DNA of 53,578 bases from Candidatus Zhuqueibacterota bacterium (GTDB lineage: Bacteria; Zhuqueibacterota; Zhuqueibacteria; Zhuqueibacterales; Zhuqueibacteraceae). Location: positions 1 to 53,578 of the forward strand of contig JAKEEU010000226.1 of assembly GCA_022616415.1 (NCBI GenBank). The letters are read 5' to 3'. A program made the position numbers and the translations under genes. Shown here one piece after another: positions 32,399-42,440 of the stretch (position 1 is the stretch's first letter; each line of letters begins with the position of its first letter). The notes beneath the pieces were generated by a model, which had not been told where the DNA came from, searched no databases, and worked only from the letters and a program-made list of their open reading frames with translations.

Positions 32399-32548
32399 CT
32401 TGCGCTATTATGATAAGTTGTTGTAAATATGAAAGCACCTCGCGTGAGTTTTCCTGCATTCCCGGCATGACTCTTGAAGTTTCAAGGTTTGTTGAAGGCT
32501 AAAAAAAACGGCGCAACTTCTGATCACCATGCCAAAAGGAGAGAAAGC

Positions 32549-33092
32549 ATGAAGCGTAATAGCATGGTTGCCGCTTTGCTCTTTGGGGCAATTCTGTTTG
32601 CGCTAACGTTGCTCGGCGCGGAATCAGCCCTCGCGCATTGTGACGGCATGGATGGCCCGGTGGCCAAAGCCGCGCAGAAAGCGCTCGAGACCGGCAACGT
32701 GAATCACGTTTTGATTTGGGTGCAGAAAAAAGATGAAGCCAAAATCAGAAAAGCGTTCGAGCAAACATTAGTTGCAGCATTTGGAAGTTGGGGACTCGGT
32801 GCGGCTTACTCCCGATCCGTACTTTGGCGGGCAACCCGGCCAATATATCGTCGTTGCTCAGCTTGAGCCGCCGCGCGCGTTGGTGTTCCGGCAAGTTCTT
32901 CCAAACGGCGCGAGTAGCAGTTGGGCCTACGTTTTGGAATCCACTCCGGAAGGGACGACGCGATTGCTCTTCCGACGCCGAAGCAGTCAGCCGTCCCTAT
33001 TTGATCGAATCATGGAGCCTGGGTACTACTTCATGGACATGGGGATGCTCTCTGGAATCAAGCAACGTTCGGAAGGTGTGAAATCATTTTAA
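32549..33092 (+). pseudogene. Chimeric remnant: DUF6448 5' part joined to SRPBCC 3' part
   Basis: GGAGAGAAAGC precedes ATG at 32549, which begins a signal peptide and HCDGMDGPVAKAAQKALETG, the start of DUF6448 proteins. After IRKAFEQTL (about 32770) homology ends. In the +1-shifted frame, from about 32772 to 33092, the sequence encodes LEVGDSVRLTPDPYFGGQ, ALVFRQVLPNG and GYYFMDMGMLSGIKQR, the C-terminal half of an SRPBCC/polyketide-cyclase-like protein. The DUF6448 frame runs on to a stop at 32866 as a meaningless tail. A deletion has removed the end of one gene and the start of the next. Confidence 0.7.
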
Positions 33093-33106
33093 TGGAGACT
33101 GGTGTC

Positions 33107-33184
33107 ATGAAAAAGCTTTTGATTCAGAACGATGATTTGCTCGGCCCTGCGGCTGCGCTGACACTCAAGTTTGAGAAATTTTGA
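33107..33184 (+). other. Very short open frame, 25 residues
   Basis: ATG at 33107 with TGGAGA upstream begins a 25-codon frame (KKLLIQNDDLLGPAAALTLK) ending at 33184. It follows the DUF6448/SRPBCC chimera and may be another truncated N-terminus. It is not recognised and may not be expressed. Confidence 0.25.
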
Positions 33185-33222
33185 TCAGTACGCAATTCCA
33201 AAACTAAAATCATAGGCGAGCC

Positions 33223-35070
33223 ATGAAATTCGGTCGAAAAAAAATCGAGAAGATGATTTTGCAGATCGACGCGATCTGCAAAAACTCACGAAAGCTGGAG
33301 AAGCAGTATGCTTCAGCGCTGGCAAAAGTGCATCCGTCGTTCCAGGAAGGCGCAATTAATTTGTTCCACTATCTCGCCCTGCGTTATCAAGATATTCGCG
33401 GCTTGCAGGATAAGCTCGGCTTTCTTGGCGTTTCACGCTTGGGCCGAGCCGAGAGTCACGTGATGGCCAGTTTGCTTGCCGTCAGAGAAATTCTGACGCG
33501 ATTCGCCAAATCCAAACCGCTGGACAACGTGACGCCGATCGTTTCATTCAAACAAGGCAAAAAGCTTTTGCGAAATAACACCAGTGCGCTGCTGGGTAAG
33601 AAGCTGAAAGGGAGCAAAGCGCGCATCATGGTCACGCTGCCGGCAGAAGCCGCCGAAGACAAAGGTTTGGTTCTTGATTTGGTCGCAGCCGGCATGAGCT
33701 GTGCGCGCATCAATTGCGCCCACGACGATGAAGAAATCTGGAAAGCCATGATCGGCAACATCGAGCGCGCGAAACGCAAGACCGGAAGAAACTGCAAAAT
33801 CTGCATGGATCTGGGCGGCCCCAAGCTGCGCACCGGTGCGATGATGCTCGGACCGCAAGTGGTTCATCTGCAGCCGAAGCGAGATCTGTTCGGTCATGTC
33901 ATCTCCCCGGCGCGCGTATGGCTGGCGGCATCTGATATTCAACCACCTTCTGCAGCGGATGCCTTCCTTGCCATCTCGACTGATGGGATCAACCATGTCG
34001 AAAAAGGCGACAAAATTCGGTTCATGGATGCGCGCGGAAAACGTTGTACGTTGGTGATTGACGAACCGTACCAAAATGGCCGTTGGGCGTATTGCCTCGA
34101 ATCGGCTTATATAGTGACGGGGACTGAGCTGAGGCGCGACAACGAAAATGCCATTGTGGCGCGCGTTGGCGAGCTACCTGCCGTGGAGCAAAGCATCACG
34201 TTAAAAACCGGTGACACCCTCGTTCTCCACGCCGAGGCAACTCCCGGCGGGCCGGCGCAATATGATGCGGAAGGCAACCTGCTGCAGCCGGCTCACATTT
34301 CCTGCACGCTGCCGGAGGTTTTTCAATTTGTCAAAGTCGGAGAACCGATCTTGCTCGATGATGGCAAAATCGAGGGCGTCATTCGCTCCGCTTCGGAGGA
34401 ATCTTTGCAAGTCGAGATCACTTATGCCAAAGAGGAGGGAGCCAAGCTGCGCGCCGACAAAGGAATCAATCTTCCGGAGAGCGATTTGCAACTGCGCGGC
34501 CTGACGGACAAAGATAAGGAAGACCTGAAATTCATTGCCAAGCATGCCGATGTGGTCAGTCTCTCTTTCGTGAATGGGCCTCAAGATGTCATCGCCTTGC
34601 TCAAGGCGCTCAAGAAATTGCGGGCCAAGCTTGGTTTGATCGTGAAGATTGAAACCCAGCGAGGCTTCCAGAACCTGCCGGCCATACTCTTGGCTGCGAT
34701 GCGAACCCATCCGGTGGGAGTCATGATTGCGCGCGGCGATCTCGCCATTGAAGCGGGCTGGAGAAATTTGGCAGGAATACAGGAAGAAATTCTGTGGCTC
34801 TGCGAAGCGGCGCATCTACCGATCATCTGGGCGACTCAGGTGCTGGAAACGCTGGCGAAAAAGGGAATACCTTCACGCGCTGAGATTTCCGACGCCGCCA
34901 TGGCGCAGCAGGCCGAGTGCGTCATGCTCAACAAAGGCCCGCACATCCTGGAGACCGTCCGGATGCTCGATGACATTTTGAAGAGCATGGAAGAGTATCA
35001 CCAGAAAAAGGCGCCCATGTTGCCGGCGCTCAAGGCCTCGGGCGAGCTGAGTTTCAAATGGAACAAATAA
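33223..35070 (+). CDS. Atypical pyruvate kinase-like protein
   Basis: A 615-residue protein of the pyruvate kinase family. The TIM-barrel motifs are present: SKARIMVTLPAEA, CMDLGGPKLRTG, the catalytic Lys in LIVKIETQRGFQN, metal-binding VMIARGDLAIE and WATQVLETLAKKGIPSRAEI. It differs from standard enzymes (about 470-500 residues): a helical N-terminal extension of about 125 residues (LFHYLALRYQDIRGL), a much enlarged B-domain region (residues about 220-390), and no C-terminal regulatory domain after ISDAAMAQQAECVMLNKG plus a short tail. Such long forms occur in plants and some bacteria. Function as pyruvate kinase is likely; regulation must differ. Confidence 0.85.
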   Translation: MKFGRKKIEKMILQIDAICKNSRKLEKQYASALAKVHPSFQEGAINLFHYLALRYQDIRGLQDKLGFLGVSRLGRAESHVMASLLAVREILTRFAKSKPLDNVTPIVSFKQGKKLLRNNTSALLGKKLKGSKARIMVTLPAEAAEDKGLVLDLVAAGMSCARINCAHDDEEIWKAMIGNIERAKRKTGRNCKICMDLGGPKLRTGAMMLGPQVVHLQPKRDLFGHVISPARVWLAASDIQPPSAADAFLAISTDGINHVEKGDKIRFMDARGKRCTLVIDEPYQNGRWAYCLESAYIVTGTELRRDNENAIVARVGELPAVEQSITLKTGDTLVLHAEATPGGPAQYDAEGNLLQPAHISCTLPEVFQFVKVGEPILLDDGKIEGVIRSASEESLQVEITYAKEEGAKLRADKGINLPESDLQLRGLTDKDKEDLKFIAKHADVVSLSFVNGPQDVIALLKALKKLRAKLGLIVKIETQRGFQNLPAILLAAMRTHPVGVMIARGDLAIEAGWRNLAGIQEEILWLCEAAHLPIIWATQVLETLAKKGIPSRAEISDAAMAQQAECVMLNKGPHILETVRMLDDILKSMEEYHQKKAPMLPALKASGELSFKWNK

Positions 35071-35102
35071 TGCAAAAAAGTTTGAAAGGAGATGGATGAT
35101 TT

Positions 35103-36737
35103 ATGTTGAACGACGAGATTAAAAGAAGAGATTTCATTAAAACGCTGCTTGCCGGCGTTTCCACGCTCGCGCTGGATTGGAGTGTGTTGCCAAGAGGCAG
35201 TCAAGCGCAAAAAAGTGAGAATGAATTTGATGCCGTCATCATCGGCTCCGGACTCGGCGGGCTGAGTTGCGCCGCCGCGTTTGCCCGCCAGGGATTCCGG
35301 CCGCTGGTTTTGGAAAAACACGACCGGCCCGGCGGCTACGCTACAACCTTCACGCGGCCCGGCGGCTTTGAGTTTGATGTGTCGTTGCATTCCACCACCG
35401 TGGGCGAACGCGGCGGCATTCATAATCTCATTCCCGGATTTCCGGAAATCGATGGCGTTGAATTTGTTCCACATCCCAATTTGTATCGCGTCATCTTTCC
35501 CGAGCACGACATTCGCGTGCCGCAAAAAAATCTCAAAGGCTATATCGATCTGCTCGCCGGCCACTTTCCCGAAGAAAAGGCGGGCATCGATGGGCTGTTC
35601 GCCGACATGCAAGGATTATCCAACGACATTAACAAATTTTCACGTGCAGCGGGTCAGGTGGACATGATGCGCTTTCCCGCAGAGTTTCCGCATCTGTTCA
35701 ATTGCTACAGCAAAACTTGGGGGCAGATGATGGCCGCGCGGCTCAGCAATCCAAAATTTAAAGCCATCGTCTCGGCGCTGTGGGTGTATTATGGCCTGCC
35801 GCCCGCTCAACTCGCCAGCTTCTTCTACGCTTTGCCCACGCTTGGCTATCTCACTGCCGGCGGCTTTTATCCGCGCGGACGCTCGCAGAAGATCAGCAAC
35901 GCTTTTGTGCAGTTCATCGAAAAGCACGGCGGCAAGGTTTTGCTGAACCAGCGTGTCAACGAAATTCTGGTGCAAGATCAAACTGCTGTCGGTGTCATCA
36001 CCGCAGACGGCAAAACCTACTCGAGCAGAGTCGTGATTTCCAATGCCAACGCCTACGACACATTTCACACGCTGATGAAACCGCAGCCCGCGCTCGCAGA
36101 ATATCTCGCCAAAATGGCGCAATTCAGTGTTAGCCTTTCGAGCTTTCAAATCTTTCTCGGATTGAAGAAGGATTTAATGCGCCAGCTTGGCGTCAAAGAC
36201 ACGGAAGTCTTTTATGAAACCGGCTATGACGACGAGGCGAGCTACCGCGCCTTGCGCTATGCCGAGGTGGAAAACGGCGGCTATGGCATGATGCTGTATG
36301 ACAACCTTTACGATGGCTATTCTCCAAAAGGCAAGAACACGCTCACGATTATGACATTGCAGGGCTATGACCATTGGCAGAAGTATGAAACGGATTATTT
36401 CAGAAATAAGAAAGACGCGTATCGCGCTGAAAAAGAGCGCATCGCGGACTTTCTCATCGACAAAGTGGAACAGACACTGTTGCCCGGCTTGCGCAGGGCC
36501 ATCGCCGTGAAAGAGATCGGCACGCCACTGACCAACGTGCGCTACACCGGCAACTATCGCGGCGCCATTTACGGCTGGGATCAGACGCTCGACAACTCCG
36601 GCCCGCAGCGCCTGCCGAATGCCACGCCAATCAAGAATCTCTATCTCGCCGGCGCGTGGACCCAGCCTGGTCACGGCTATGGCGGTGTGATTGGCAGTGG
36701 TTTGCAATGTTTTGGAGAGATCATGAAAACGTGGTGA
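35103..36737 (+). CDS. Carotenoid isomerase/phytoene desaturase-like FAD oxidoreductase, Tat signal
   Basis: A 544-residue FAD enzyme of the CrtI/CrtISO/retinol saturase group: DAVIIGSGLGGLSCAAAF binds FAD, VLEKHDRPGGYATTFTRPG is the family signature, and NLYLAGAWTQPGHGYGGVIG closes the FAD site. The N-terminus KRRDFIKTLLAGVSTLAL is a twin-arginine signal, so the folded enzyme is probably exported, which is unusual for carotenoid enzymes. AAGGAG lies upstream. No other carotenoid gene is nearby, so the substrate may be another polyene or lipid. Confidence 0.82.
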   Translation: MLNDEIKRRDFIKTLLAGVSTLALDWSVLPRGSQAQKSENEFDAVIIGSGLGGLSCAAAFARQGFRPLVLEKHDRPGGYATTFTRPGGFEFDVSLHSTTVGERGGIHNLIPGFPEIDGVEFVPHPNLYRVIFPEHDIRVPQKNLKGYIDLLAGHFPEEKAGIDGLFADMQGLSNDINKFSRAAGQVDMMRFPAEFPHLFNCYSKTWGQMMAARLSNPKFKAIVSALWVYYGLPPAQLASFFYALPTLGYLTAGGFYPRGRSQKISNAFVQFIEKHGGKVLLNQRVNEILVQDQTAVGVITADGKTYSSRVVISNANAYDTFHTLMKPQPALAEYLAKMAQFSVSLSSFQIFLGLKKDLMRQLGVKDTEVFYETGYDDEASYRALRYAEVENGGYGMMLYDNLYDGYSPKGKNTLTIMTLQGYDHWQKYETDYFRNKKDAYRAEKERIADFLIDKVEQTLLPGLRRAIAVKEIGTPLTNVRYTGNYRGAIYGWDQTLDNSGPQRLPNATPIKNLYLAGAWTQPGHGYGGVIGSGLQCFGEIMKTW

Positions 36738-36761
36738 TTAAAAATACGGAAAGAAGTGCTT

Positions 36762-37823
36762 ATGAAAAGATTAAACATATTCTCCAACTTGATGCTGTCG
36801 CTGGCAACGATATTTTTACTGCATGCTTGCGGCAACAAGAATGAAGAAAAAACGTTTGCCGCGAATGGCCGGTACGAAGTGCAACCGGTGAATGTCCGCG
36901 TTCAAGAAGTCAAGCCCATGCCGTTTGAAAACATCATCCAAGTTTCCGGCATTGTCAAAGCGTATGAAGATGTCAATCTGAGTCCGGAAGAAGGCGGCGT
37001 GGTGAAAGAGTGGAAAGCGCGGAAGGGCCAATTTGTGAAGAAAGGCGAAATCATCGCGCTGCTCAAGGACGACGTCATCCGCGCCAGCTACGAGGCCGCC
37101 GAGGCGCAGTTTAAACTGGCGCAGTTGAATTATGAAAAGCAGAAGCAAGTCTTCAACGACCAATCGATCAGTGAGATTCAATACAAAAACGCCGAATACA
37201 GCCGCGACGCTGCGAGAGCGCAAGCCGATTTGATGAAAGCGCGCTGGGAGCATACCCAAATCAAAAGCCCCATCAACGGCATTTTGGATGATCGCTTTGT
37301 GGATGAAGGAGAATTTGCTCCGTCTGCCGTGCCGATGGCCCACTTGGTCAACACCAGCGTCGTCAAAATTCTCGCGGAAATTCCAGAGCTGCACGCCGGC
37401 GCCATCACCCTCGGCACGCCGGTTTCGGTGACGTTCGATGCCGTGCCCGGCGACACGCTGCGCGGCAAAATTTCTTTTGCCGGCAAGACCGTTTCGCCCA
37501 GCAACCGCACGCTGCCGGTTGAAATTTTTCTCAATAACTCCCAAGGCAAGCTCAAGCCCGAGATGGTGGCGAAAGTTCGAGTTGTGATTGCCAATCGCGA
37601 CAACGCGCTGCTCATCAGCGAAAACGTCGTGCTGCAGGTTGATAAAAATAAGCTGGTCGTCTATGTCGAAAATGGCGGCAAAGCCGCAGAGAGAGTTGTG
37701 AAGCTTGGCGGACGGCAAGGCAATCTGGTAGAAATTGTTTCCGGCTTGGCGCCCGGCGATAAAGTGATTGTCGTGGGCTTCCAAAAGCTCGTGCACGGCA
37801 ATCCGGTTAATGTTGTGAAATGA
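36762..37823 (+). CDS. RND efflux periplasmic adaptor (membrane fusion lipoprotein)
   Basis: A 353-residue membrane fusion protein. A lipobox (LLHAC) near residue 26 predicts inner-membrane lipid anchoring. The order is typical of HlyD/AcrA-type adaptors: barrel-sandwich half GGVVKEWKARKGQFVKKGEI, a short alpha-hairpin (YEAAEAQFKLAQLNYEKQKQ), second half WEHTQIKSPINGILDDRFV, then beta-barrel and membrane-proximal domains ending DKVIVVGFQKLVHG. It should connect the RND pump at 39017 to an outer-membrane channel; no TolC-like gene is in the window. Pump and adaptor are separated by a broken hydrolase gene. Confidence 0.9.
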   Translation: MKRLNIFSNLMLSLATIFLLHACGNKNEEKTFAANGRYEVQPVNVRVQEVKPMPFENIIQVSGIVKAYEDVNLSPEEGGVVKEWKARKGQFVKKGEIIALLKDDVIRASYEAAEAQFKLAQLNYEKQKQVFNDQSISEIQYKNAEYSRDAARAQADLMKARWEHTQIKSPINGILDDRFVDEGEFAPSAVPMAHLVNTSVVKILAEIPELHAGAITLGTPVSVTFDAVPGDTLRGKISFAGKTVSPSNRTLPVEIFLNNSQGKLKPEMVAKVRVVIANRDNALLISENVVLQVDKNKLVVYVENGGKAAERVVKLGGRQGNLVEIVSGLAPGDKVIVVGFQKLVHGNPVNVVK

Positions 37824-37919
37824 ATATCCACAGATGTTGAACCCGGATGACATGGATTCTCATGGATAAAGAATATGTGTTAGTCCATCCATTTGGGCCA
37901 TAAACGGTAGGAGTATTAA

Positions 37920-38884
37920 ATGGCAACAGTACGTGTAGTTCGTGTCGCTTTCATTATTGTGAGTCTGCTTGTAGTTGCATTAATCGGATTAGTCTACTGG
38001 AATTATCGAGGTGATATACATCAAGCGCGCGAACGCGTTTCGACCGGCAGTCAAATCGTTCAGACGCCCTGTGGTCCGATAGAGTATGCGATTGCTGGTG
38101 ATGGCCCGGCAGTGTTGGTCGTACACGGCGCCGGCGGCGGCTTCGACCAAGGCTTGGAGTTTGCCCGGACGCTGGCAGGTAGCGGTTTCCGCGTCATCGC
38201 CATGTCGCGCTTCGGTTACCTGCGCACCCCTCTTCCGGCCGACGCTTCCGCCGCCGCACAGGCCGATGCCCATGCCTGTTTGCTCGATGCGTTGAACCTC
38301 CCGGCCGCAGCGATCGTTGGCGCCTCTGCCGGCGCTCCCTCTTCCATGCAGTTCGCACTGCGACATCCGCAGCGCTGTACTGCCCTGGTGCTGCTGGTTC
38401 CAGCCGCTACGTGCCGAGACCCGGTGATGCACCACCGATGCAAACTCCGGCCGGCACCGCGTTCCTGTTCGATACCGCGCTGAAGTCGGACTTTCTCTTC
38501 TGGGCCGCGATAAGGCTTGCACGCACGACCTTGATCCGTGCGATACTTGCCACCCCGCCGGCCGTAGTGGAGAGCGCGAATGCAGACGAGCAGGCACGCG
38601 TCGCGCAAGTGCTGGACCACATCCTGCCCATCAGCCCGCGCCGACTAGGGCTGCTCAACGATGCCGCAGTAACATCTTCCCTCCAGCGATATGAGCTGGA
38701 GCGGATCGTGACGCCTACGCTTGTTATCAGCATGGCCGACGACTTGTTTGGCACCTTCGACGGCGCCCGCTATACCGCCGAACATATCCCGCGTGCCCGC
38801 TTCATCGGCTACCCGAGCGGCGGCCATCTGTGGATTGGGCACCAGAAAGACGTTAGCTCCGAGATAGCGGCCTTTCTGAAATAG
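37920..38884 (+). pseudogene. Alpha/beta hydrolase with a single-base frameshift
   Basis: GGAG precedes ATG at 37920. The first frame encodes an N-terminal membrane anchor, then AVLVVHGAGGGFDQGLEFA (oxyanion loop), SRFGYLRTPLP and the nucleophile elbow IVGASAGAPSSMQ, and reads out of phase after LVLLVPAA. From 38412 the other frame continues with VPRPGDAPPMQTPAGTAF, Asp in ISMADDLFGTF and His in PSGGHLWIGH, so the triad is complete if one base is restored in GCTACGTG (38405-38412). The repaired protein would have 321 residues. Either a recent pseudogene or a sequencing error. It interrupts the RND adaptor-pump pair. Confidence 0.8.
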
Positions 38885-39016
38885 CGGAAGACTGAGATAC
38901 CATTGACCTCAAAAACGAGCCGAAAGAAATGCCCATGAAGTTTTTTGAATAGTTTTGCCCCAAATCGTTTTGCCTTTCTTGGGCGAATGCTACCATGCAA
39001 TTGCTGAGAGGTTTTT

Positions 39017-42000
39017 ATGTGGTTATCCAATGCCGCCGTCAACAACCGTGTCGCCGTTTATGTGCTAATGGCGATCATTATCTTCCTCGGATGGAATGCT
39101 TACACCTCGCTGCCGCGCGAGGCCGCGCCGGACATCACCATTCCGTTGGTCATCGTGGCGGTGCCTTATATCGGCGTGTCGCCAAGCGATATTGAAGGTT
39201 TGGTAACGCAGCCGTTGGAGCGCAATCTCAAATCGCTCAAAGACGTCAAAGAAATCACCTCGGCCTCCAAAGAAGGCCTCTCCACCATCCGCGTCGAGTT
39301 CAACACCGGCATCGACATCGACGATGCCCTGCGGCGCGTGCGCGATGAAGTGAATTCCACCCGCCCTGAGCTTCCTGATGATATTCTCGATCCGGTGGTC
39401 TCGGAAATCAACATCAGTGAATTTCCGATCATGTACGTCAATGTCGGCGGCGAGGTCGGATTGGCGCGCCTCAAAAAGATTGCCGAGGATTTGCAAGATA
39501 AAATCGAAACCATTCCCGGCGTGCTGCGTGCGGACATCAATGGCGGCCTTGAGCCTGAAGTGCAGGTGAACTGTGACATTTATCGCCTGAATGCTTATGA
39601 GATCAGCTTCGACGATGTGGCCAACGCCATTCGCGCTGAAAACTTTTCGTTGCCCGGCGGTTCGATTGACACGAAAGAAAAGAATTTCACCGTGCGGGTT
39701 CCCGGCGAGTTCAAAGACGTCAAACCGTTGGAAGACATCGTCGTCAAAGTCCGCCGCCGCGAGCCAATATATCTGCGCGATGTCGCCACCGTGGATTATT
39801 CCTTTGAAGACCGGCAGACCTACTCCCGGCTCAACCAAACCGAAGTCGTTTCGCTGGCCGTGCGCAAGCGCGCCGGTGAAAATTTGATCCGCATCGCCGA
39901 TCATGTAAAACAGATTCTCCAAGCCGAGCAAGCCAATCTGCCCGCCGGCATCAAGCTCGAAGTTTCCAACGATCAATCCCGCAACATCAGAAGACTGGTG
40001 AATGAGCTGGAGAACAGCATCATGACCGGCATGTTCTTGGTCGTCATCACGCTCTTCATGTTTTTCGGCTTCAAAAACTCTCTGCTCATCTCCACTGCGA
40101 TTCCATTTTCGATGTCGATCGGCTTCACCATCCTTTCGGCGTTCAATATTACGCTGAACTTCGTCGTGCTCTTCACGCTCGTACTGGTGCTCGGCATTCT
40201 CGTGGACGACGCCATTGTCGTCATCGAAAATATCTATCGCCATCAGCAGGAATATAATCAAACTCCCATTGAAGCGGCCAAAGCCGCTACCGCCGAAGTG
40301 GCGCTGCCGGTCTTCACCTCCACCATCACCACCGTTTCCGGCTTCATCCCGCTGCTGTTTTGGCCCGACGTTGTCGGTGATTTTATGTGGTTTCTTCCGA
40401 TCACACTGATCATCACGCTCGGCGCTTCGCTGTTAGTGGCTTTCATCATCAGCCCGGTGCAAGGCTCGATGTGGATCAATTATCAAAAGGAAATTCGCCA
40501 AACGCGCAAGAATCTCGAGCACCCGCATTGGTACAAAAAGTATAATCCCTTTACGCTTTTATATCACAAAGTGGATGAAAAGGCTTTTCCGTTCATGCAG
40601 CGGCAATACGTCAAAGCGCTGCAATGGACGCTGCAACGCAAGGGCAAGACCATCGCCGCGTCGGTGGCGTTTCTCATTCTGGTGATCGTGCTCTTCGGTG
40701 TGTTCAACACCGGCGTCGAATTTTTTCCAAATGTGGAGCCTTCGCTGGTCAGAGCCACGGTGGAATGCCCGTCCGGCACCTCGCTCGAGGTAACCAACGG
40801 CATTGCGGAAATTCTGGAAGACCGGCTCACGCTAATTCCCGGCAGGAAGGACATCGAATTTGTCGTCGCGACGGTCGGCACTTCGGAAGACGCGTTTGAT
40901 TTCGGCGGACAAGGCACACCGAACAAAGCGCAGATCGCCATTAACTTTTTCGAAAAATTGGAGCGCGGCCAAAGCAGCTTCGTCACGCTCGAAGAAATTC
41001 GCCGGAACACGTCCGGCATGGTTGGCACGGAAGTCCGTGTGGCCAAACAGGAAATGGGGCCGCCGGTGGGCGCGCCGGTCAGTGTTGAAGTTTCGGGCGA
41101 AGATTATGCGCAACTCGCGGAGCTGAGCAGCCGCATCAAAGAGAAAATCAAAACCGTGCCGAATCTGGTGGATTTGAAAGATGATTACGACGTCGGCAAA
41201 CCTGAAGTTGAAATTGTCGTCGACCGCGAGAAGGCCGGTTTGTTGTGGACGAATACGCGGCAAATTGCAGCCACCGTGCGCGCCGCAGTCAACGGCGTGG
41301 AAGCCTCGAAATATCGCGTCGGCGAAGATGAATACAAAATCCGCGTGCGCGCGTTGGAGAGCCAGCGCCAGACGGTCGAGGATTTGGAAAACATTCACAT
41401 CACCTTCATGAACATGGAAGGCCGGCGCTATTCTTTCCCGCTGACTTCGGTGGCGACCATCAATCGCACCTCCTCGGTGACCGATATTCGCCGCAAAGAC
41501 ATGAAGCGCGTCATCACCATCACCGGCGATGCCGAAGGCCGTCTTGCTTCGGAGGTGCTCGAAGATGTCAAAGCACGCTTGGCAAATTTTGAGCTGCCGG
41601 CTGGATACACGATACAATTTACCGGCAAGGATGAAGAGCAAAAGAAAGCAGAAGCGTTTCTCAAGAATGCATTCGTCATCACCCTACTGCTGGTGTTCTT
41701 GATTCTGGTTTCCGAGTTCAATTCGATCCGCGTACCGTTTGTGATTATGCTCTCAGTGCTGCTCTCGTTGATCGGCGTGTTCATCGGTTTGATGGTTACG
41801 CGCCTGCCCTTTAGCGTGATCATGACTGGCGTCGGCGCCATCGCGCTCGCCGGCATTGTGGTGCGCAACGGCATCGTCTTGCTGGATTTTGCCAAGCACA
41901 AGCTGCAACAAGGCATGCCATTGGAGCAAGCGCTTGTCGAAGCCGGTCGCGTGCGCTTGCGTCCGGTGTTGCTCACCGCCGCCGCCACCGTCCTCGGCGT

Positions 42001-42256
42001 GTTGCCGCTCGCCACCGGCTTCGATTTCGACTGGCGCGAATTGCATTTCGTCATCGGCGCGGAAAGCGCAGCGTTCTGGGGTCCGCTCGGCGTCGCGATT
42101 ATTTTCGGCCTCACCATCGCCACATTTCTCACGCTGGTGATCGTGCCGACGTTTTATGCTTTGCTCGAAAGCTGGGCGCAGAAGATCGCCGCTGTTGCGC
42201 GCCGCGTTTTTGCAGCGAAGACGGATTCTGATCTGGCGATGGAAAAGTCGCGATGA
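39017..42256 (+). CDS. RND family efflux permease (AcrB-like)
   Basis: A 1079-residue proton-driven RND pump of the inner membrane. It has the expected two-fold repeat with 12 helices and two large periplasmic loops. The proton-relay acidic pair is in GILVDDAIVVIENIYRHQ (helix 4), and the helix 11 region reads AGIVVRNGIVLLDFAKHK with LRPVLLTAAATVLGVLPLA. EAAPDITIPLVIVAVPYIG and PSDIEGLVTQPLE match the first porter domain. Exports drugs, lipids or metals with the adaptor at 36762; the substrate is not predictable. The ribosome site is GAGAGG. Confidence 0.94.
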   Translation: MWLSNAAVNNRVAVYVLMAIIIFLGWNAYTSLPREAAPDITIPLVIVAVPYIGVSPSDIEGLVTQPLERNLKSLKDVKEITSASKEGLSTIRVEFNTGIDIDDALRRVRDEVNSTRPELPDDILDPVVSEINISEFPIMYVNVGGEVGLARLKKIAEDLQDKIETIPGVLRADINGGLEPEVQVNCDIYRLNAYEISFDDVANAIRAENFSLPGGSIDTKEKNFTVRVPGEFKDVKPLEDIVVKVRRREPIYLRDVATVDYSFEDRQTYSRLNQTEVVSLAVRKRAGENLIRIADHVKQILQAEQANLPAGIKLEVSNDQSRNIRRLVNELENSIMTGMFLVVITLFMFFGFKNSLLISTAIPFSMSIGFTILSAFNITLNFVVLFTLVLVLGILVDDAIVVIENIYRHQQEYNQTPIEAAKAATAEVALPVFTSTITTVSGFIPLLFWPDVVGDFMWFLPITLIITLGASLLVAFIISPVQGSMWINYQKEIRQTRKNLEHPHWYKKYNPFTLLYHKVDEKAFPFMQRQYVKALQWTLQRKGKTIAASVAFLILVIVLFGVFNTGVEFFPNVEPSLVRATVECPSGTSLEVTNGIAEILEDRLTLIPGRKDIEFVVATVGTSEDAFDFGGQGTPNKAQIAINFFEKLERGQSSFVTLEEIRRNTSGMVGTEVRVAKQEMGPPVGAPVSVEVSGEDYAQLAELSSRIKEKIKTVPNLVDLKDDYDVGKPEVEIVVDREKAGLLWTNTRQIAATVRAAVNGVEASKYRVGEDEYKIRVRALESQRQTVEDLENIHITFMNMEGRRYSFPLTSVATINRTSSVTDIRRKDMKRVITITGDAEGRLASEVLEDVKARLANFELPAGYTIQFTGKDEEQKKAEAFLKNAFVITLLLVFLILVSEFNSIRVPFVIMLSVLLSLIGVFIGLMVTRLPFSVIMTGVGAIALAGIVVRNGIVLLDFAKHKLQQGMPLEQALVEAGRVRLRPVLLTAAATVLGVLPLATGFDFDWRELHFVIGAESAAFWGPLGVAIIFGLTIATFLTLVIVPTFYALLESWAQKIAAVARRVFAAKTDSDLAMEKSR

Positions 42257-42440
42257 TTGCTGCATAGGCTCGCGGGGAAAATTCAGCTTGCGTCTGTCAT
42301 TCGTGTATGTTAAATTACTCTCACAAGCTTGGGAGCTTGCACTTGCGTCTGTACAATGCTATGAAAATAAGTTTTGTAACTGGCACGAGTTTCGTAATTC
42401 TTTGAAACCAAGAACTTGAGATATATACAGGAGGCATTTA

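Noticed and set aside
39065..40261. 398-codon open frame opposite the RND pump
   Set aside because: Antisense shadow; the pump is unambiguous on the plus strand.
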